Of a stretch of DNA of 64,000 nucleotides, positions 35,519 through 44,682 are shown one piece after another (position 1 is the first letter of the stretch; the number at the start of each line of letters is the position of its first letter). The DNA is taken from NCBI RefSeq assembly GCF_003688625.1, contig NZ_RCWY01000001.1:1240001-1304000 (forward strand), given 5' to 3'. A program made the translations under genes and the position numbers. Source of the stretch: Sphingomonas sp. PP-CE-3A-406 (GTDB taxonomy: Bacteria > Pseudomonadota > Alphaproteobacteria > Sphingomonadales > Sphingomonadaceae). The notes under the pieces were generated by a model. That model did no database searches. It worked only from the letters and a program-made list of their open reading frames with translations, and was not told where the DNA came from.

Positions 35519-36193
35519 ATGAAGATACCCGAAGTCACCCCGCCAACGGTCGCGATCGTCGGCACCACCGACCGCTTCCCGGTCCGGCGCATTTTCTGCG
35601 TCGGGCAGAACTACGCCGATCATGCCCGCGAGATGGGATCCGATCCCGACCGGCAACAGCCGTTCTTCTTCTCGAAGCCGGCGGATGCGGTCGTCGCGAG
35701 CGGCACGACGCTGCCCTTTCCAACGCAGACCGAGGATTTGCATCATGAGGTGGAACTGGTCGTTGCGATCGGCGTCGGCGGGAAGGATGTCGCGGCCACG
35801 GAGGCGACGGCGATGATCTTCGGCGCTGGCGTCGGCATCGATCTGACGCGGCGTGATCTTCAGGCGGTCGCGAAAAAGGCGGGGCGTCCGTGGGACATGG
35901 CGAAGGGGTTCGATCGCTCGGCCCCGGTCGGCGCACTGACGCCTAGCCAGCCGGCCGCCCACGGCGCGATCGCGCTGGCGGTCGATGGCGAGACGCGGCA
36001 ATCGGGTGACCTGTCGATGATGATCTGGAGCGTGGCCGAGGTGATCGCGGCCCTGTCGAGCTTCGTCGAACTCGCACCGGGAGACCTGATTTTCACCGGC
36101 ACGCCCGCCGGAGTCGGCCCGATCCGGCGCGGCCAGCGCGTCCGCGCGACGATCGATGGGCTCGAGCCGCTGGAGATCGCGTTCGAGGACTAG
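35519..36193 (+). CDS. Fumarylacetoacetate hydrolase family protein
   Basis: A 224-residue FAH-family enzyme. Metal-binding pattern HHEVELVVAIG (E-x-E), then GVGIDLTRRDLQ, KGFDRSAPVG and the closing ELAPGDLIFTGTPAGVGPI. Such proteins hydrolyse or decarboxylate acylpyruvates, oxaloacetate or related 2-oxo acids; the exact substrate cannot be told. AAGGAG precedes two adjacent ATGs (35516 and 35519); the second has better spacing. Single gene with a repeat region downstream. Confidence 0.8.
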   Translation: MKIPEVTPPTVAIVGTTDRFPVRRIFCVGQNYADHAREMGSDPDRQQPFFFSKPADAVVASGTTLPFPTQTEDLHHEVELVVAIGVGGKDVAATEATAMIFGAGVGIDLTRRDLQAVAKKAGRPWDMAKGFDRSAPVGALTPSQPAAHGAIALAVDGETRQSGDLSMMIWSVAEVIAALSSFVELAPGDLIFTGTPAGVGPIRRGQRVRATIDGLEPLEIAFED

Positions 36194-36522
36194 GAGGGAT
36201 CGCCATTAAGTTCGGTTCGGCAAATCCCACCCACTTCCGTCATGCCGGGCTCGTTCCGGCATCCACGGTGCCGCACGATAAATAGTATTTGGTTTGCGGA
36301 ACGGTGGACCCCGGAACCAGTCCGGGGCGACGGAGAAATTTTGGGGATGGCGCGATCCAGTCGACCGTTCGGGGTCTGCCGTCGCCCGTACTACCTCCAT
36401 CGATTTCGCAGACTGCGAGGCCAGCGCCGTTCCGCTATTGCACATCGTTATCATTTCTATACGACTGCGCGGATGAACGAGCGCGGCGCTGCACATTCGG
36501 AACGGAAGATCGGCGTGCGGCC
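36194..36522. other. Intergenic region containing a REP-type element
   Basis: About 330 bases. The part 36238-36333 is a palindromic repeat pair; the rest (36334-36522) has no gene but leads into the GTG start of the PepSY protein. No clear promoter was picked. Confidence 0.5.
36238..36333. repeat. REP-type palindromic element
   Basis: Two palindromic units facing each other: CCGTCATGCCGGGC-TCGTTCCGGCATCCACGG and ACGGTGGACCCCGG-AACCAGTCCGGGGCGACGG, with ACGGTGCCGC mirrored by GCGGAACGGT. This arrangement is common between genes in proteobacteria and is usually copied by REP-associated transposases. Confidence 0.55.
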
Positions 36523-37653
36523 GTGACTCGCGGCACGATCAAGGCGTGGTATCTGGTCCACAAATGGACGAGCCTGATCTGCACGGCGTTCCTGTTGATG
36601 CTGTGCGTGACCGGGCTGCCGTTGATCTTCCACGAGGAGATCGACGGCTGGCTCGATCCGCCCGCACCGCTCGCGGTACTGCCGGCGACGACCCCGGCGC
36701 TGTCGCTCGACACCATCCTCGCGCGCGCCGCTGCGCAGGCGCCCGGCGATATCCCGCTCTATCTGAGCTTCGACGACCACCGGCCGATCGTCTATGTCAC
36801 GACCGGCCCAACTCCCGATGCGGTCCCCGCAGCGATGCATTTCCTCGCGCTCGATGCGCGGACCGGCGCGATGCTGCCGCCGCATGCCGACGGCGTCATG
36901 GATTTCATCCTAAAGCTGCACACCGACATGCTGCTAGGCTTCTGGGCGGAGATCTTCCTCGGTTTCATGGGCCTGCTGTTCTTCGCGGCGATCGTGTCGG
37001 GCGTGGTACTCTACGCGCCGTTCATGGCGAAGCTCGACTTTGGCACTCTACGCCGCAACCGGAGCACACGGCTTGGCTGGCTCGACCGGCATAATCTTCT
37101 CGGCATCGTCACCCTCGTCTGGGCGAGTGTGGTCGGGCTGACGGGCACGATCAACACGCTGGTCGTGCCGATCACCGGGATTTGGAAGGCAAACGGGCTC
37201 GCCGCGATCATGGCTAGCGAGGCGCGGACGCCGCTCGGCATGCAGCGCGCGTCGGTACAGGCTGCGCTCGACGCGGTGCAGCGCAAGGCGCCGGACATGA
37301 CGCCGCAGTTCATCGCGTTTCCCGGCGTCGTGTTCAGCAGCAAGCATCATTATGCCGTGTTCCTGCGTGGGACGACGCCGCTGACGTCGAAACTGCTGCT
37401 GCCGGGGTTCGTCGATGCGGCGACCGGGCGGCTCGACGCGGTGACGCCGATGCCGTGGTACATGCAGGCGATGCTGCTCGCGCAGCCGCTGCACTTCGGC
37501 GATTATGGCGGGATGGCGATGAAGATCGTCTGGGCGGTGTTCGACGCGCTGACGATCGTCGTGCTCGGCAGCGGGCTGTACCTATGGCTGCGGCGACGCG
37601 GCGGGCCGAGCGAACAGCGTGTTCGCGAAGTCGTGATGGCGGGCGAGGCATGA
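36523..37653 (+). CDS. PepSY-domain membrane protein (iron-uptake associated type)
   Basis: A 376-residue inner-membrane protein of the PepSY-associated TM family. It has a helix at the N-terminus (LICTAFLLMLCVTGLPLIF), a periplasmic PepSY-like domain, then helices at about 140-165, 190-215 and near the end (IVWAVFDALTIVVLGSGLYLWL). Motifs WYLVHKWTSL and LKLHTDMLLG with conserved histidines may bind haem or metal. Related proteins accompany siderophore receptors and may reduce ferric iron. The start is a GTG at 36523; the ORF to 36289 runs through a repeat and is not used. Its stop overlaps the next gene. Confidence 0.7.
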   Translation: MTRGTIKAWYLVHKWTSLICTAFLLMLCVTGLPLIFHEEIDGWLDPPAPLAVLPATTPALSLDTILARAAAQAPGDIPLYLSFDDHRPIVYVTTGPTPDAVPAAMHFLALDARTGAMLPPHADGVMDFILKLHTDMLLGFWAEIFLGFMGLLFFAAIVSGVVLYAPFMAKLDFGTLRRNRSTRLGWLDRHNLLGIVTLVWASVVGLTGTINTLVVPITGIWKANGLAAIMASEARTPLGMQRASVQAALDAVQRKAPDMTPQFIAFPGVVFSSKHHYAVFLRGTTPLTSKLLLPGFVDAATGRLDAVTPMPWYMQAMLLAQPLHFGDYGGMAMKIVWAVFDALTIVVLGSGLYLWLRRRGGPSEQRVREVVMAGEA

Positions 37654-37883
37654 GGCACAGGACGACGCTGCAGGTCTTCGGCGTGCCGATCCTGCTTGGA
37701 ATCGCCACGCTACTCGGGCTTGGCGCAGGGCTGATCGGCGATGGCGGCTGGGACGTCGCGGCCGGGCTGCTGCTCGCCGCACCGCTGGCGATCACCGGAT
37801 GGTATTGGACGCGGACGGCGCCGACGAACCGCCGCAACCGCACTGGCGCGGTCCACCAAATGCCCGCAGTTCGGCGGGTGTGA
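37650..37883 (+). CDS. Small membrane protein coupled to the PepSY gene
   Basis: A 77-residue protein whose ATG overlaps the upstream TGA (ATGA). Two hydrophobic segments are visible, VPILLGIATLLGLGAGLIG and VAAGLLLAAPLAITGWYW, with a basic tail. Small two-helix proteins in this position after PepSY genes are common. It probably assists or stabilises the PepSY membrane protein. A strong hairpin follows the stop. Confidence 0.6.
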   Translation: MRHRTTLQVFGVPILLGIATLLGLGAGLIGDGGWDVAAGLLLAAPLAITGWYWTRTAPTNRRNRTGAVHQMPAVRRV

Positions 37884-37918
37884 CGAAACGGGGCCGGCGG
37901 ATTGCCGACCCCGTTTCG
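37884..37918. terminator. Bidirectional terminator-like hairpin
   Basis: CGAAACGGGG...CCCCGTTTCG forms a long GC stem with an inner CGGC/GCCG pairing, directly after the stop at 37883 and 16 bases before the end of the convergent gene at 37935. No T-run, but placement between convergent genes fits a shared terminator. Confidence 0.55.
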
Positions 37919-37934
37919 CAGTTTCGTTCTCGGC

Positions 37935-38612
37935 TCAGACGCCACGCGCCGGTCGTGCAGTACCGGTCGTTGGAGCCGGCACGGTGCCGGTCATCGGCGC
38001 CGGCGGGGTGCCGGTCACCGGAGCGGGTGGCGTAACACCGGGTGCTGGAGCCGGCGGCAGCGTGCCGAGTGCCGTTCCCATCGGTGCAGGGGGGACGACG
38101 CCGGCTGGCGGCGGTGGTGGCGGCGCACCGGGTCCACCTGGACCGCCCGGGCCGCCGGGACCACCGTCGGGGCCATCAGGACCGGGGCCGGGCCGCCCCC
38201 GCGGCGGACCGCCGACTGGGCCGAGCGCGGTGACCTTGCCGCCTGCACCGACCAGATACGACGCATGGACGAAGCCCTGGTCGAACTGGCCCTGGACGGT
38301 GACCGGCTGGCCGGCGGTGACGAGCGTGCCGTCCTCGCCTTCGCGACCGAGGTCGACCAGCGCGCGACCGGTGCGATCGGCCATCACGAACTTGTTGCCG
38401 TAGACCTCGGCGACCGTGCCACGAATGGTGACGATGCCGTCCGACTGGAGCGAGCGGATCGCGACCGGCGTGGCGGGGGCCATGCTCACCGTCGGGCGGG
38501 TGGCGGCGACCGTGACAGCACCGGCGGCACCGCCGACGACGAGCAGACCGGCGGCGGCGATTGCCAGGCGGTTGCGGCGAAACTTCGAAGGATTGGCGGG
38601 GTGTTCCGACAT
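37935..38612 (-). CDS. OB-fold-like exported protein with collagen-like and proline-rich tail
   Basis: A 225-residue protein. An N-terminal membrane helix (LAIAAAGLLVVGGAAGAV) is followed by a beta domain (IVTIRGTVAEVYGNKFVMAD, then GTLVTAGQPVTVQGQF) resembling the OB-fold proteins of the DUF5666/BOF type. From about residue 130 it is glycine/proline-rich with GPDGPDGGPGGPGG triplets and later PPAP repeats. AGAGGAAAG precedes the ATG at 38612. It is divergent from a two-component system 127 bases away, so it may be its target. The low-complexity tail probably extends into the periplasm; function unknown. Confidence 0.6.
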   Translation of the reverse strand: MSEHPANPSKFRRNRLAIAAAGLLVVGGAAGAVTVAATRPTVSMAPATPVAIRSLQSDGIVTIRGTVAEVYGNKFVMADRTGRALVDLGREGEDGTLVTAGQPVTVQGQFDQGFVHASYLVGAGGKVTALGPVGGPPRGRPGPGPDGPDGGPGGPGGPGGPGAPPPPPPAGVVPPAPMGTALGTLPPAPAPGVTPPAPVTGTPPAPMTGTVPAPTTGTARPARGV

Positions 38613-38738
38613 GATGTCTTTCCTCTCGTTGGTTGACGAGAGACGCTCTACGCCGAGTCGGCCGACGCCCGCTGAACCAAGCCGTTCAGTTTCCGTTTGG
38701 CACTCAGGCATAAGGCCAGCGGGTCAGGGGAAACACGC

Positions 38739-39404
38739 ATGCGGGTATTGGTGGTCGAGGACGATGTGGCGATCGCCGACGGGTTGGCGCGGGCGTTGCG
38801 CGCGGAGCATTTCGCGGTCGACGTCGCGACCAACGGCGAGGATGGCGGCCATCTCGGCGCGACCGAACTCTACGACGTCGCGGTGCTCGATCTCGGCCTG
38901 CCCAAGCGCGACGGGCTGTCGGTGCTTCGCGACTGGCGATCGGCCGGGCGCGACCTGCCGGTGCTGATCCTGACCGCACGCGACGGCTGGTCGGAGAAGG
39001 TCGAGGGGTTCAAGGCCGGCGCCGACGATTACGTGGTGAAGCCGTTCCGCGTCGAGGAAGTCGTGATGCGGCTGCGCGCGCTCGTCCGCCGCGCCGCGGG
39101 TCACGCAGCCTCGCGCGTGACGTGCGGGCCGCTGGCGTTCGACGCACAGCTCGGCACGTTTGAGCTCGACGGCCTGCCGCTCAAGCTGACCGCGTTCGAA
39201 TGGCGCGTGCTGTCCGCGCTGATGCTCCGCCGCGAAGTGGTGATCGAACGCGCCGACCTGATCGAACGCGTCTACGAAGGCGATGCCGATGTCGATTCGA
39301 ACTCGATCGAGGTGATCATCGGCAGGCTGCGACGGAAGATCGGCGCGCAGATGATCGAGACGGTGCGTGGCCGGGGTTACCGGTTGACGGGCGGTGGCGC
39401 GTGA
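38739..39404 (+). CDS. OmpR/PhoP-type response regulator
   Basis: A 221-residue response regulator. Receiver: VLVVEDDVAIADG acidic pair, VAVLDLGLPKRDG with the phosphorylated Asp at about 51, LTARD and the conserved Lys in VVKPF. DNA-binding winged helix follows (ALRRR... FELDGLPLKLTAFEWRVLSAL and GRGYRLTGGG). Phosphorylated by the coupled kinase whose GTG overlaps its stop. QseB/PhoP-like. Divergent from the OB-fold gene, which may be regulated by it. Confidence 0.85.
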   Translation: MRVLVVEDDVAIADGLARALRAEHFAVDVATNGEDGGHLGATELYDVAVLDLGLPKRDGLSVLRDWRSAGRDLPVLILTARDGWSEKVEGFKAGADDYVVKPFRVEEVVMRLRALVRRAAGHAASRVTCGPLAFDAQLGTFELDGLPLKLTAFEWRVLSALMLRREVVIERADLIERVYEGDADVDSNSIEVIIGRLRRKIGAQMIETVRGRGYRLTGGGA

Positions 39405-40792
39405 GGGTGCGACGGTCGCTCGTTCCCCGTTCGCTATACGGCCGGATGCTGGCGATCTCGGCGATCTCGACGCTGGTCGCGCTGGTGTTCGCTGGGTTCG
39501 CGATCAGCCATGTCCTCGAACGCTTCGTGATGCACGGGCTCGACGACCGGCTCGATGCGCAGGTGTCGGTGGTCGCGCGCGCGGTCCGCCCCGACGGGAC
39601 GCTCGACCGGGCGCGGGTCGTCGATCTGGTCGGGTTCGATACGCCCGGTTCGGGCTGGGCCTGGCAGGTGGTCGGTCCCGCAGGCCGCTGGACCAGCGAC
39701 GGGGCATTGCCCCAGGCTGCCGCCCTGCCCGGCCCCGACACTGCCCCCCCCCGCCCGCCGCTCGCGAGTCGGCCACCGGCACCGCCAGAGATCGACGACC
39801 GGCAGCCGCGGCCCGGCGAGACGCGCGACCGGCACGGGCAACGCCTGCATTCGCGCACCTCGACCGTCGCCAGTCGCGCAGGCCCGGTGACGATCACCGC
39901 GATCGGCCCGCGGCGGATCGTCGAGGCGCCGTTGCGCGAGGCGATGATCCCGCTGCTCGGCTCGCTCGCGCTGCTCGGTATCGGTCTCGGGCTGGCGACG
40001 CTGGTGCAACTCCGGATCGGGTTTCGGCCGTTGCGCGATCTGCGCGAGTCGCTGGCAGCCGTTCGGGCCGGCAGCGCGCGTCACGTCCCCGACGATCAAC
40101 CCGGCGAACTGCGCCCGCTGGTCGTCGAACTGAATGCGCTGATCGACCAGAACGCCGCCGGGCTGGCACATGCCCGCCAGCATGTCGCGAACCTCGCGCA
40201 TGGGCTGAAGACGCCGCTGGCCGCGCTGTCGCTCAAGCTGGCCGAGGTCGGCGCAGGCGACGAGCTGCGCGACATGGTCGATCAGATCGACTCGCGCGTC
40301 CGCCATCATCTCGGGCGCGCGCGCGCAGACGCCGCTGGGTCGGGCGCGCGCGCGCGCACCGCAATCGCCCCCGCGATCGGCGATCTCACCGACGTGCTGC
40401 GTCGGATCCATGCCGAGCGTCCGCTGTCGGTCGCGATCGCCGTGCCGCCCGAGATCGCGGTGGCGATCGACCCGCAGGACCTCGACGAGATGGTCGGCAA
40501 TCTGCTCGACAACGCCTGGCGTCACGCGCGCGCGCGGATATCGGTCATCGCCGTGATAGAAGGTCCCGTCGTGGCGCTGGCGATTGCCGACGACGGTGAC
40601 GGGCTCGATAACTCGGTAATCGACGAGGCGATGATGCCCGGCCGTCGGCTCGACGAACGTGGCGACGGGCATGGCTTCGGCCTGTCGATCACACGCGAAC
40701 TCGCCGAGCTGAACGGCGGTGGGTTAACGCTGGGACGTTCGTCCGAACTCGGCGGGTTGTCGGCCACCCTGACGTTGCCGATCCAGGCCTGA
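39401..40792 (+). CDS. Sensor histidine kinase
   Basis: A 463-residue membrane kinase, probable GTG start at 39401 overlapping the regulator stop (GTGA). Helices at about 15-37 and 182-205 frame a periplasmic sensor that includes an unusual proline/arginine-rich part (about 110-145). HAMP follows, then the phosphorylated histidine in NLAHGLKTPLA (H267), the N box (EMVGNLLDNAWRHA) and ADDGDGL and GFGLSI ATP-binding motifs. The H-box resembles PhoQ/QseC kinases. The first ATG, 15 codons later, would cut the cytoplasmic N-terminus only. Confidence 0.85.
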   Translation: MRVRRSLVPRSLYGRMLAISAISTLVALVFAGFAISHVLERFVMHGLDDRLDAQVSVVARAVRPDGTLDRARVVDLVGFDTPGSGWAWQVVGPAGRWTSDGALPQAAALPGPDTAPPRPPLASRPPAPPEIDDRQPRPGETRDRHGQRLHSRTSTVASRAGPVTITAIGPRRIVEAPLREAMIPLLGSLALLGIGLGLATLVQLRIGFRPLRDLRESLAAVRAGSARHVPDDQPGELRPLVVELNALIDQNAAGLAHARQHVANLAHGLKTPLAALSLKLAEVGAGDELRDMVDQIDSRVRHHLGRARADAAGSGARARTAIAPAIGDLTDVLRRIHAERPLSVAIAVPPEIAVAIDPQDLDEMVGNLLDNAWRHARARISVIAVIEGPVVALAIADDGDGLDNSVIDEAMMPGRRLDERGDGHGFGLSITRELAELNGGGLTLGRSSELGGLSATLTLPIQA

Positions 40793-40900
40793 GGCTCGCT
40801 AAGCCCCCGACAAAACTTCAGGAATTTCGAAACTTACAATTTTTGTTTGGCGAGAAAGATCTTGGCCCCTGCTCGGCGGGCCGCTGCACTTAAGCTCAAA

Positions 40901-40933
40901 TTAACCTTTTACCTTCATTTGTCCTGTGGTTAA
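40901..40933. promoter_or_regulatory. Pair of CtrA-type half-sites upstream of ctrA
   Basis: TTAACC at 40901-40906 and its mirror GGTTAA at 40928-40933, 62-94 bases before the ctrA start. CtrA binds TTAA-containing sites and is known to regulate its own promoter in Caulobacter. The spacing is not the classical TTAA-N7-TTAA, so half-site binding is assumed. Confidence 0.5.
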
Positions 40934-40994
40934 TGAATGGAAGTCGAGCTGCGGACATGAGGTGTCGAGCGGTCTCGCGAACAGGGGACGACGC

Positions 40995-41696
<702 letters not shown>

Positions 41697-41720
41697 CTCC
41701 CCTGTATTTGGGAGCGCTGA

Positions 41721-41761
41721 AGGCCGCGGTACCGGGGGGTGCCGCGGCCTTTCCTGTTTTT
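41721..41761 (+). terminator. Intrinsic terminator of ctrA
   Basis: AGGCCGCGG-TACC pairs with GGTGCCGCGGCCT (41721-41750) and is followed by TTTCCTGTTTTT. It starts 24 bases after the ctrA stop. Confidence 0.8.
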
Positions 41762-41813
41762 GACGGGCGCGGGGAAGAACCCCTACGCCATCGCGAAGTG
41801 AACGCGCCGTCAC

Positions 41814-41883
41814 GCTGACGAAAGTCAGCATTCAGAGCAATGAAGCGGGATGCCTGGAATCCTGGGTCCTGACTTTCGTCAGG
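41814..41883. repeat. REP-type element of two GAAA/TTTC-looped hairpins
   Basis: GCTGAC-GAAA-GTCAGC (41814-41829) and CCTGAC-TTTC-GTCAGG (41868-41883) form two hairpins that are near mirror images of each other, between the ctrA terminator and the convergent phospholipase D-family gene. Confidence 0.6.
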
Positions 41884-41907
41884 ATGACGGGTCGCGGGCG
41901 GTCAGAC

Positions 41908-43335
41908 CTACTTCTTCCGCCGCAGCCGCCGGAACAGGCCGCGCTTGCTGAGCGCCTCGAACATCTCTTCGGGACCTTCGGGGTCGAGCACTTCGTTGTC
42001 CGCCAGCCATTCCTCGACCGCGGTCAGGTCGGGGACCTCGTAGGGCTGGACCGTCTTTCCCTTGCCGCGCAGGCGCTCGATCGTCTCGATCAGCGACCCG
42101 GTCTCGGCGATCAGATCGCTGACCACAGACACCGAGACCCCAAGATGCTCGGCGATCAACCCGTCGCGGATTGCGGCGATGCCCCGCGCGGTCGCGTCAT
42201 CGGTCGCGCGAATCGCTAGGTCGCATTCGGTGTCGAGCCGCAGCGAGCGGTTGTTCATGTTCGACGACCCGAGCCGGAACACGTCGTCGTCGGCGATCAG
42301 GATCTTCGCGTGGCAATAAATCGGCTCGCCGCCGACGGTGTAGGGATGATACATCCGTAGCCGCCCGTGCGTATCGCGCCGGTGCAGCGCCTCCATCAGC
42401 CGCGCCCGCGCGGTATCCATCGCGATCGGTTCGAGCCAGCCTTGCGCAGTAGTCGGGTTGATGATTACGATTTCCGGCCCGTCCGTCTCGTCGAGCCGCC
42501 GCGCCACCGCCTCGGCGATCTTCCGCGAGGCGAAATACTGGCTCTCGATGTAGAGGTGCTTCTTCGCTCGCGCGATTTGTCCAAGGAACAGCGCCTCGCT
42601 TTCGTAGACCGGTTCCTGGTCGGACATCTCGGGTTCGCTGCGCGCGATCGCGACGTCCACATCGCGGAAATCGACCGACAACCCCTTGGGCCAGTGTTTT
42701 CCGCCGGGTTCGCCCGCCGCCATCTTCATCCCGCCAGCCAGGTGCCAGCGCCGCCGGAACAGCTCGCCCAGTGCATGCGCCACGGGCCCCTGCACCGCGC
42801 TGATCGCGTCGTGCCACGGCTTGTACGGCTTGCCCGACGGCTGGACGCGGTGCGGATCGCCATCGCGGTGATCGCGCGTGTCCCAGCGGTCGCCGGTCAT
42901 GTCGATGCCGCCGCAGAACGCCAGCGCATCGTCGATGATGACGATCTTCTGGTGATGCGATGCGGCGGTCGGATGATGGCCGTCGAGCTTGGTGTGGATG
43001 CGCTTGTGCTTCATCCATTTCATCATCGTGAAGACGGTCGAGCCACGGAACAGCGACTTGATCGCGCCGGTGTCCCAACGCAGCACGAAGATCTCGAGTT
43101 CAGGTTCACGCTCGACCAGCCACAGCATGAATTCGCCGAGCGTCTTGGGCTCGCCGGGGCGATCGACGCCGGGTTCGAGGGCGATGCGCGCGTCGAAGTC
43201 CCAGCCGATCAGCAGGATGCGACGCTTGGCGCCCATCATGGCGACGCGCGCGGTCCGGAAATAGTCCGCCGCATCGACGATCACCGCCATCTGTTCGGCG
43301 CGTTCGACCCGCCAGCATTCCGTCCCGACCTGCAT
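41908..43335 (-). CDS. Phospholipase D / cardiolipin synthase-family protein
   Basis: A 475-residue protein with two HKD motifs: HHQKIVIIDDALAFCGGID at about 127 and CHAKILIADDDVFRLGSSN at about 345. These act together with a phosphatidyl-histidine intermediate, hydrolysing phospholipids or moving phosphatidyl groups. Length and lack of N-terminal membrane helices fit the soluble PLD-like group rather than ClsA. GDRWDTRDHRDGDPHRV resembles eukaryote-like PLD active sites. The 5' end is 100 bases from the divergent dinB. Confidence 0.8.
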   Translation of the reverse strand: MQVGTECWRVERAEQMAVIVDAADYFRTARVAMMGAKRRILLIGWDFDARIALEPGVDRPGEPKTLGEFMLWLVEREPELEIFVLRWDTGAIKSLFRGSTVFTMMKWMKHKRIHTKLDGHHPTAASHHQKIVIIDDALAFCGGIDMTGDRWDTRDHRDGDPHRVQPSGKPYKPWHDAISAVQGPVAHALGELFRRRWHLAGGMKMAAGEPGGKHWPKGLSVDFRDVDVAIARSEPEMSDQEPVYESEALFLGQIARAKKHLYIESQYFASRKIAEAVARRLDETDGPEIVIINPTTAQGWLEPIAMDTARARLMEALHRRDTHGRLRMYHPYTVGGEPIYCHAKILIADDDVFRLGSSNMNNRSLRLDTECDLAIRATDDATARGIAAIRDGLIAEHLGVSVSVVSDLIAETGSLIETIERLRGKGKTVQPYEVPDLTAVEEWLADNEVLDPEGPEEMFEALSKRGLFRRLRRKK

Positions 43336-43434
43336 TCGCGTCCCTTCGTTTGCCCGTCGGCAATACCTGCGGCCGGACGATTGGTTGCGGATGCACCTGT
43401 ATCGCCGCCCCCCGCGCGCCTATCTAACGCGCTG

Positions 43435-44517
43435 ATGAGTCCTCCTACCCAGCCGCCCGCCCAGCGCAAGGTGATCCATGTCGACATGGATGCCTTCTAT
43501 GCGTCGGTGGAGCAGCGCGACGATCCGTCGCTGAGGGGGAAACCGGTAGCGGTCGGCGGATCGCGCGCGCGCGGCGTCGTCGCCGCGGCAAGCTACGAAG
43601 CGCGGGCGTTCGGGGTACGCAGCGCGATGCCGTCGGCCACCGCGATCCGGCGCTGCCCCGACCTCGTCTTCGTGCCGCCGCGGTTCGACGTGTACCGCGA
43701 AGTCTCCGACCGGATCCGCGCGATCTTCGCGGACTACACCGATCTGGTCGAACCGCTGTCGCTCGACGAGGCGTATCTCGACGTGACCGAGGATATCCGC
43801 GGGCTCGGCACCGCGGCGGCGATCGCCGAGGAAATACGCGCGCGGATCAAGGCGGACACCGGTCTCACCGCCTCCGCCGGGGTCAGCTACAACAAGTTCA
43901 TCGCCAAGCTCGCGTCGGACCAGAACAAGCCCGACGGGATCTGCATCATCACGCCCAAGCGCGGCGCGGCGTTCGTCCAGTCGCTGCCGGTCAAGCGCTT
44001 CCACGGGGTCGGGCCGGTCACCGCGCAGAAGATGGAACGGCTCGGCATCCTGACCGGCGCGGACCTGTTCGGGCGCAGCCTCGCCTTCCTCCAGGCCAAT
44101 TTCGGCAGCTATGCGGAGTATCTGTACGGCGCGGCGCGCGGCATCGATCACCGCCCGGTACGCGTCGATCGTGCCGCCAAGTCGGTCGGTGCGGAGCGGA
44201 CGTTCGAGACCAACCTGCGCGATCCCGACGATCTGCGCGCCGCGCTCCACCGGGTGGCGGACGCCGCGTGGGTGCGGATCGAAAAGCACGGTACGCGGGG
44301 ACGGACGATCACGTTGAAGCTGCGGCATGCCGATTTCCGGACAATCACGCGGGCGCGGTCGTCGCTGTCGGCGGTGACGGACAAGACCGCGTTCCTGGCG
44401 GCTGGGCTGGATCTGTTGATGGCGCAACTGCCGGTGCCGGACGGGGTGCGGCTGCTGGGGCTGACGCTGTCGGGGATCGTTGGCGACGAGGACGAGGCAC
44501 AGCCGAGCTTGCTGTGA
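43435..44517 (+). CDS. dinB: DNA polymerase IV (DinB)
   Basis: A 360-residue Y-family translesion polymerase. Catalytic motifs: VIHVDMDAFYASVEQRD (Asp), SYEARAFGVRSAMP, and VEPLSLDEAYLDVTED (Asp/Glu pair). The thumb is marked by FHGVGPVTAQKMERLGI and the little finger by ERTFETNLRDPDDL. It copies damaged DNA with low fidelity and usually belongs to the SOS response; no LexA box was identified upstream. The start is ATG 43435; the longer open frame upstream is a shadow of the PLD gene. The typical C-terminal beta-clamp motif is not obvious. Confidence 0.9.
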   Translation: MSPPTQPPAQRKVIHVDMDAFYASVEQRDDPSLRGKPVAVGGSRARGVVAAASYEARAFGVRSAMPSATAIRRCPDLVFVPPRFDVYREVSDRIRAIFADYTDLVEPLSLDEAYLDVTEDIRGLGTAAAIAEEIRARIKADTGLTASAGVSYNKFIAKLASDQNKPDGICIITPKRGAAFVQSLPVKRFHGVGPVTAQKMERLGILTGADLFGRSLAFLQANFGSYAEYLYGAARGIDHRPVRVDRAAKSVGAERTFETNLRDPDDLRAALHRVADAAWVRIEKHGTRGRTITLKLRHADFRTITRARSSLSAVTDKTAFLAAGLDLLMAQLPVPDGVRLLGLTLSGIVGDEDEAQPSLL

Positions 44518-44520
44518 TGT

Positions 44521-44665
44521 GCTCCCTCTGCCTCTGGGGAGAGAGCTGGAATAATCTGCTCCCTCTCTCCTTTGGGGCAAAGGTTGGGGTGAGGGGCTGT
44601 TCCGGGCGGAGCATTGCTGGGCTGCCCCTCACCCCGACCCTCTCCCCGCAGGGGAGAGGGAGAAG
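44521..44665. repeat. REP-type inverted repeat pair
   Basis: The block CTCCCTCTCTCCTTTGGGGC... GGGGTGAGGGGC and the mirror block GCCCCTCACCCCGACCCTCTCC... GGGAGAGGGAG lie face to face. This is a very common proteobacterial palindrome type. It ends within the leader of the SET-domain gene and supplies the AGGAGG near its start. Confidence 0.6.
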
Positions 44666-44682
44666 GAGGATCGCGCTTTCAC

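Noticed and set aside
36289..36522. Upstream extension of the PepSY frame
   Set aside because: It runs through a REP element and has no family match; GTG 36523 starts the conserved part.
42367..43434. Upstream extension of the dinB frame
   Set aside because: The frame is open only because it mirrors the PLD gene; the DinB family start is at 43435.
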